From an uncultured Sphingomonadaceae bacterium (GTDB lineage Bacteria > Pseudomonadota > Alphaproteobacteria > Sphingomonadales > Sphingomonadaceae): a DNA stretch of 64,000 nucleotides. Made by a program: the position numbers and the translations under genes. The DNA lies in contig CANLQE010000002.1 in assembly GCA_947493215.1 (NCBI GenBank), forward strand, positions 186,001 to 250,000, given 5' to 3'. The notes under the pieces were generated by a model, which saw only the letters and a program-made list of their open reading frames with translations, did no database searches and was not told the DNA's origin. Of the stretch, positions 62,366-64,000 are shown piece after piece; position 1 is the stretch's first letter; every line of letters begins with the position of its first letter.

Positions 62366-62408
62366 GCCGATAGATTGACAAACCCGTTTAGCGGAGCATC
62401 ATAGCGTC

Positions 62409-63353
62409 ATGTCCGAAACCCATGATACCTTATCATCCATCTCGCTCGCCTTGGCCGACCAAGACAAAGACGCATTTGCCGCACGCATCGGCCAGTCTTT
62501 TTCCGACTGGGGCTTTGCTGTCGTCTCTGACCACGGCATATCAGATGCTCTCATTGAAAAAGCAGAACAAATGTCGCGTGCCTTTTTCGCGTTGCCGGAT
62601 AATGTGAAGCGCCAATATTTTATTGCCGGCGGTGGCGGCGCACGGGGCTACACGCCTTTTGGGACGGAAGCGGCCAAAGACTCAGATATTCATGACCTGA
62701 AGGAATTTTGGCATATTGGCCGGCAACTGCCGAGCGGTCATGAATTTGAACCTTTTATGAGCCCAAATATCTGGCCCCGGGAACTGGATGGTTTTCGCGA
62801 TTGCTATCTGGAACTTTTCACCGCCTTTGACACGGCAGGTCAGCGGATATTAGAGGCCATTGCCCGTTTCCTGAAACTCGACCCTGCTTTTTTCGATGAT
62901 ACGGTTCGTGATGGCAACAGTATTTTGCGCCTGATACATTATCCTCCTGTTCCCTCAGACTCACCAGCGGTACGTGCGGCGGCCCATGAAGATATTAACA
63001 CAATCACATTGCTCATCGGCGCCGAAGAAGCCGGTCTTGAGTTGCTGGACAAGCAAGGCAATTGGCGCGCCGTGACACCAAAGCCGGGCGAGCTGGCGGT
63101 TAACATCGGTGATATGCTGCAACGCCTAACCAATAACCGGTTGCCATCAACCACCCACCGGGTCGTCAATCCGGCACCAGAACGCCGCGGACATTCGCGC
63201 TATTCCATGCCTTTCTTCCTTCATTTTCGACCGGATTATCTGATCAAGACACTGCCCGAATGTGTCGACGAAGATCATCCCAATCTCTATCCGGAACCGA
63301 TCACGGCGCATGATTATCTGATGGAACGCCTGCGCGAAATTGGATTGGCATGA
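62409..63353 (+). CDS. Isopenicillin-N-synthase-like 2OG-Fe(II) oxygenase
   Basis: A 314-residue oxygenase. An N-terminal DIOX_N-like domain (FSDWGFAVVSDHGI) precedes the double-stranded beta-helix. The Fe(II) triad is H in AAHEDINTI, D two residues later, and H in STTHRVVNP; the 2OG-binding RxS is RYSMPFF. Bacterial members often hydroxylate small molecules; the substrate is unknown. It overlaps the uridine kinase start by ATGA, so the two are coupled. Confidence 0.9.
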   Translation: MSETHDTLSSISLALADQDKDAFAARIGQSFSDWGFAVVSDHGISDALIEKAEQMSRAFFALPDNVKRQYFIAGGGGARGYTPFGTEAAKDSDIHDLKEFWHIGRQLPSGHEFEPFMSPNIWPRELDGFRDCYLELFTAFDTAGQRILEAIARFLKLDPAFFDDTVRDGNSILRLIHYPPVPSDSPAVRAAAHEDINTITLLIGAEEAGLELLDKQGNWRAVTPKPGELAVNIGDMLQRLTNNRLPSTTHRVVNPAPERRGHSRYSMPFFLHFRPDYLIKTLPECVDEDHPNLYPEPITAHDYLMERLREIGLA

Positions 63354-63970
63354 TCCCGAAAGTCGTTGGGATTAGCGGGGGTAGCTGTTCGGGCAAATCA
63401 ACATTGGCCAGACACATTCATGAAACACTGGGTGCGGACCGCTGCGTAATCCTCCCGCAGGACGATTATTTTTTTGGCTATGGCGATGCGCCGGAAGGCA
63501 AAGGTGGGCCCAATTTCGACCATCCCGATGCGGTCGACTTTGACAAAATATGCACGCAACTATCTCAGCTCAAACAGGGGCAAGCCGTCCATCGCCCACT
63601 TTACGACTTTCCGACCCATTTGCCAAAAACGGAAACGCAGCTGACCGAACCTCGCCCTATCATATTGGTCGACGGTATATTGATATTGCATCACGCTCCT
63701 CTGCGGCAATTATTTGATCTGTCTATATTCGTCCGCTGCGACAGTGACCTACGGTTTGAGCGGCGTCTCGAACGGGATGTCAGAGAACGCGGCCGCACCG
63801 CCGACTCGGTCCGTGAGGTGTTCGCCAATCAGGTCGATCCCATGCATGATGAATATGTAGAACCTTCACAGAGCCATGCCGACATCGTGATAAATTCGCA
63901 ACAGTCTAAAACGATCATTACCAGTGAATTTTCCGCAATTGTAAAATCAATAACCGCTTTGATTCAATAA
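63350..63970 (+). CDS. udk: Uridine kinase
   Basis: A 206-residue P-loop kinase: Walker A GISGGSCSGKSTLARHI, substrate segment LPQDDYFFGYG, NFDHPDAVDF, and LVDGILILHH with the Walker B-like Asp. RRLERDVRERGRT is the lid region. It phosphorylates uridine or cytidine, consistent with the nucleoside transporter two genes upstream. The last 30 bases of the window contain nothing recognisable. Confidence 0.93.
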   Translation: MIPKVVGISGGSCSGKSTLARHIHETLGADRCVILPQDDYFFGYGDAPEGKGGPNFDHPDAVDFDKICTQLSQLKQGQAVHRPLYDFPTHLPKTETQLTEPRPIILVDGILILHHAPLRQLFDLSIFVRCDSDLRFERRLERDVRERGRTADSVREVFANQVDPMHDEYVEPSQSHADIVINSQQSKTIITSEFSAIVKSITALIQ

Positions 63971-64000
63971 GATAAGTCAAAGCGCCGTCAATCTCGCCCG

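Noticed and set aside
1-64000. tRNA, rRNA, insertion sequences, phage genes and CRISPR arrays
   Set aside because: No transposase, integrase, cas gene, regularly spaced repeat or tRNA-like cloverleaf was recognised on either strand.

Overview
The window looks like chromosomal DNA of a marine or soil sphingomonad (Alphaproteobacteria, Sphingomonadales, near Sphingorhabdus/Parasphingorhabdus/Sphingopyxis). This is inferred from the two large TonB-dependent receptors beside catabolic genes, the dense ATGA-coupled operons, the moderate GC, the Tat- and lipoprotein-exported redox enzymes and the RDD-SpoIIM-DUF58-MoxR-DUF4350 operon. There are no rRNA or tRNA genes, insertion sequences or CRISPR arrays.

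Region A (1-28.7 kb) is a catabolic island. Six copies of one palindrome, core TTGTCCGGACAA, lie in its promoter regions. They precede a partial membrane-protein gene, a TonB-dependent receptor, an MFS/FAD-oxidase/nitrilase-like/methyltransferase operon, a divergent pair at 11.26 kb, and two long divergent operons at 18.55 kb. The leftward operon has an isochorismatase-type amidase, two PuuE-like deacetylases, an aldehyde dehydrogenase, a methyltransferase, a small partner protein and an MDR reductase. The rightward operon has an alpha/beta hydrolase, a calycin-like protein, LeuC/LeuD-like hydratase, HMG-CoA-lyase-like enzyme and a class III CoA transferase, followed by a flavoprotein, an NmrA protein and a PhoX protein. 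Five gene families occur as two paralogues inside the island. My reading is an undescribed, single-regulator pathway. It would import a substrate, oxidise it, open amide or imide bonds, hydrate a branched dicarboxylic acid, activate it with CoA and cleave it.

Region B (28.8-43.4 kb) is a second catabolic cluster around a FadR-type GntR regulator with TTGTATACAA sites at both divergent promoters. It holds a TonB receptor, two SnoaL-like proteins, an Asp/Glu/hydantoin racemase, a CoA transferase, a second HMG-CoA-lyase-like enzyme, HyuA and HyuB (hydantoinase/oxoprolinase), three SDRs and XdhC.

Region C (43.4-47.8 kb) has a small exported protein flanked by a direct repeat of an SDR 3' end, a spinster-like MFS transporter and a two-subunit acyl-CoA dehydrogenase. 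Region D (47.9-55 kb) is the MoxR/DUF58 envelope-type operon and a membrane protein. Region E (55.2-59 kb) is an IorAB-type molybdenum hydroxylase with a cytochrome c and a MocA-like maturation factor. Region F (59-64 kb) is housekeeping: a TraB/ChaN-like lipoprotein, a queuosine-precursor transporter, LOG, NupC, a 2OG-Fe(II) oxygenase and uridine kinase. No gene-free stretch exceeds about 300 bases; the notable intergenic elements are listed individually.
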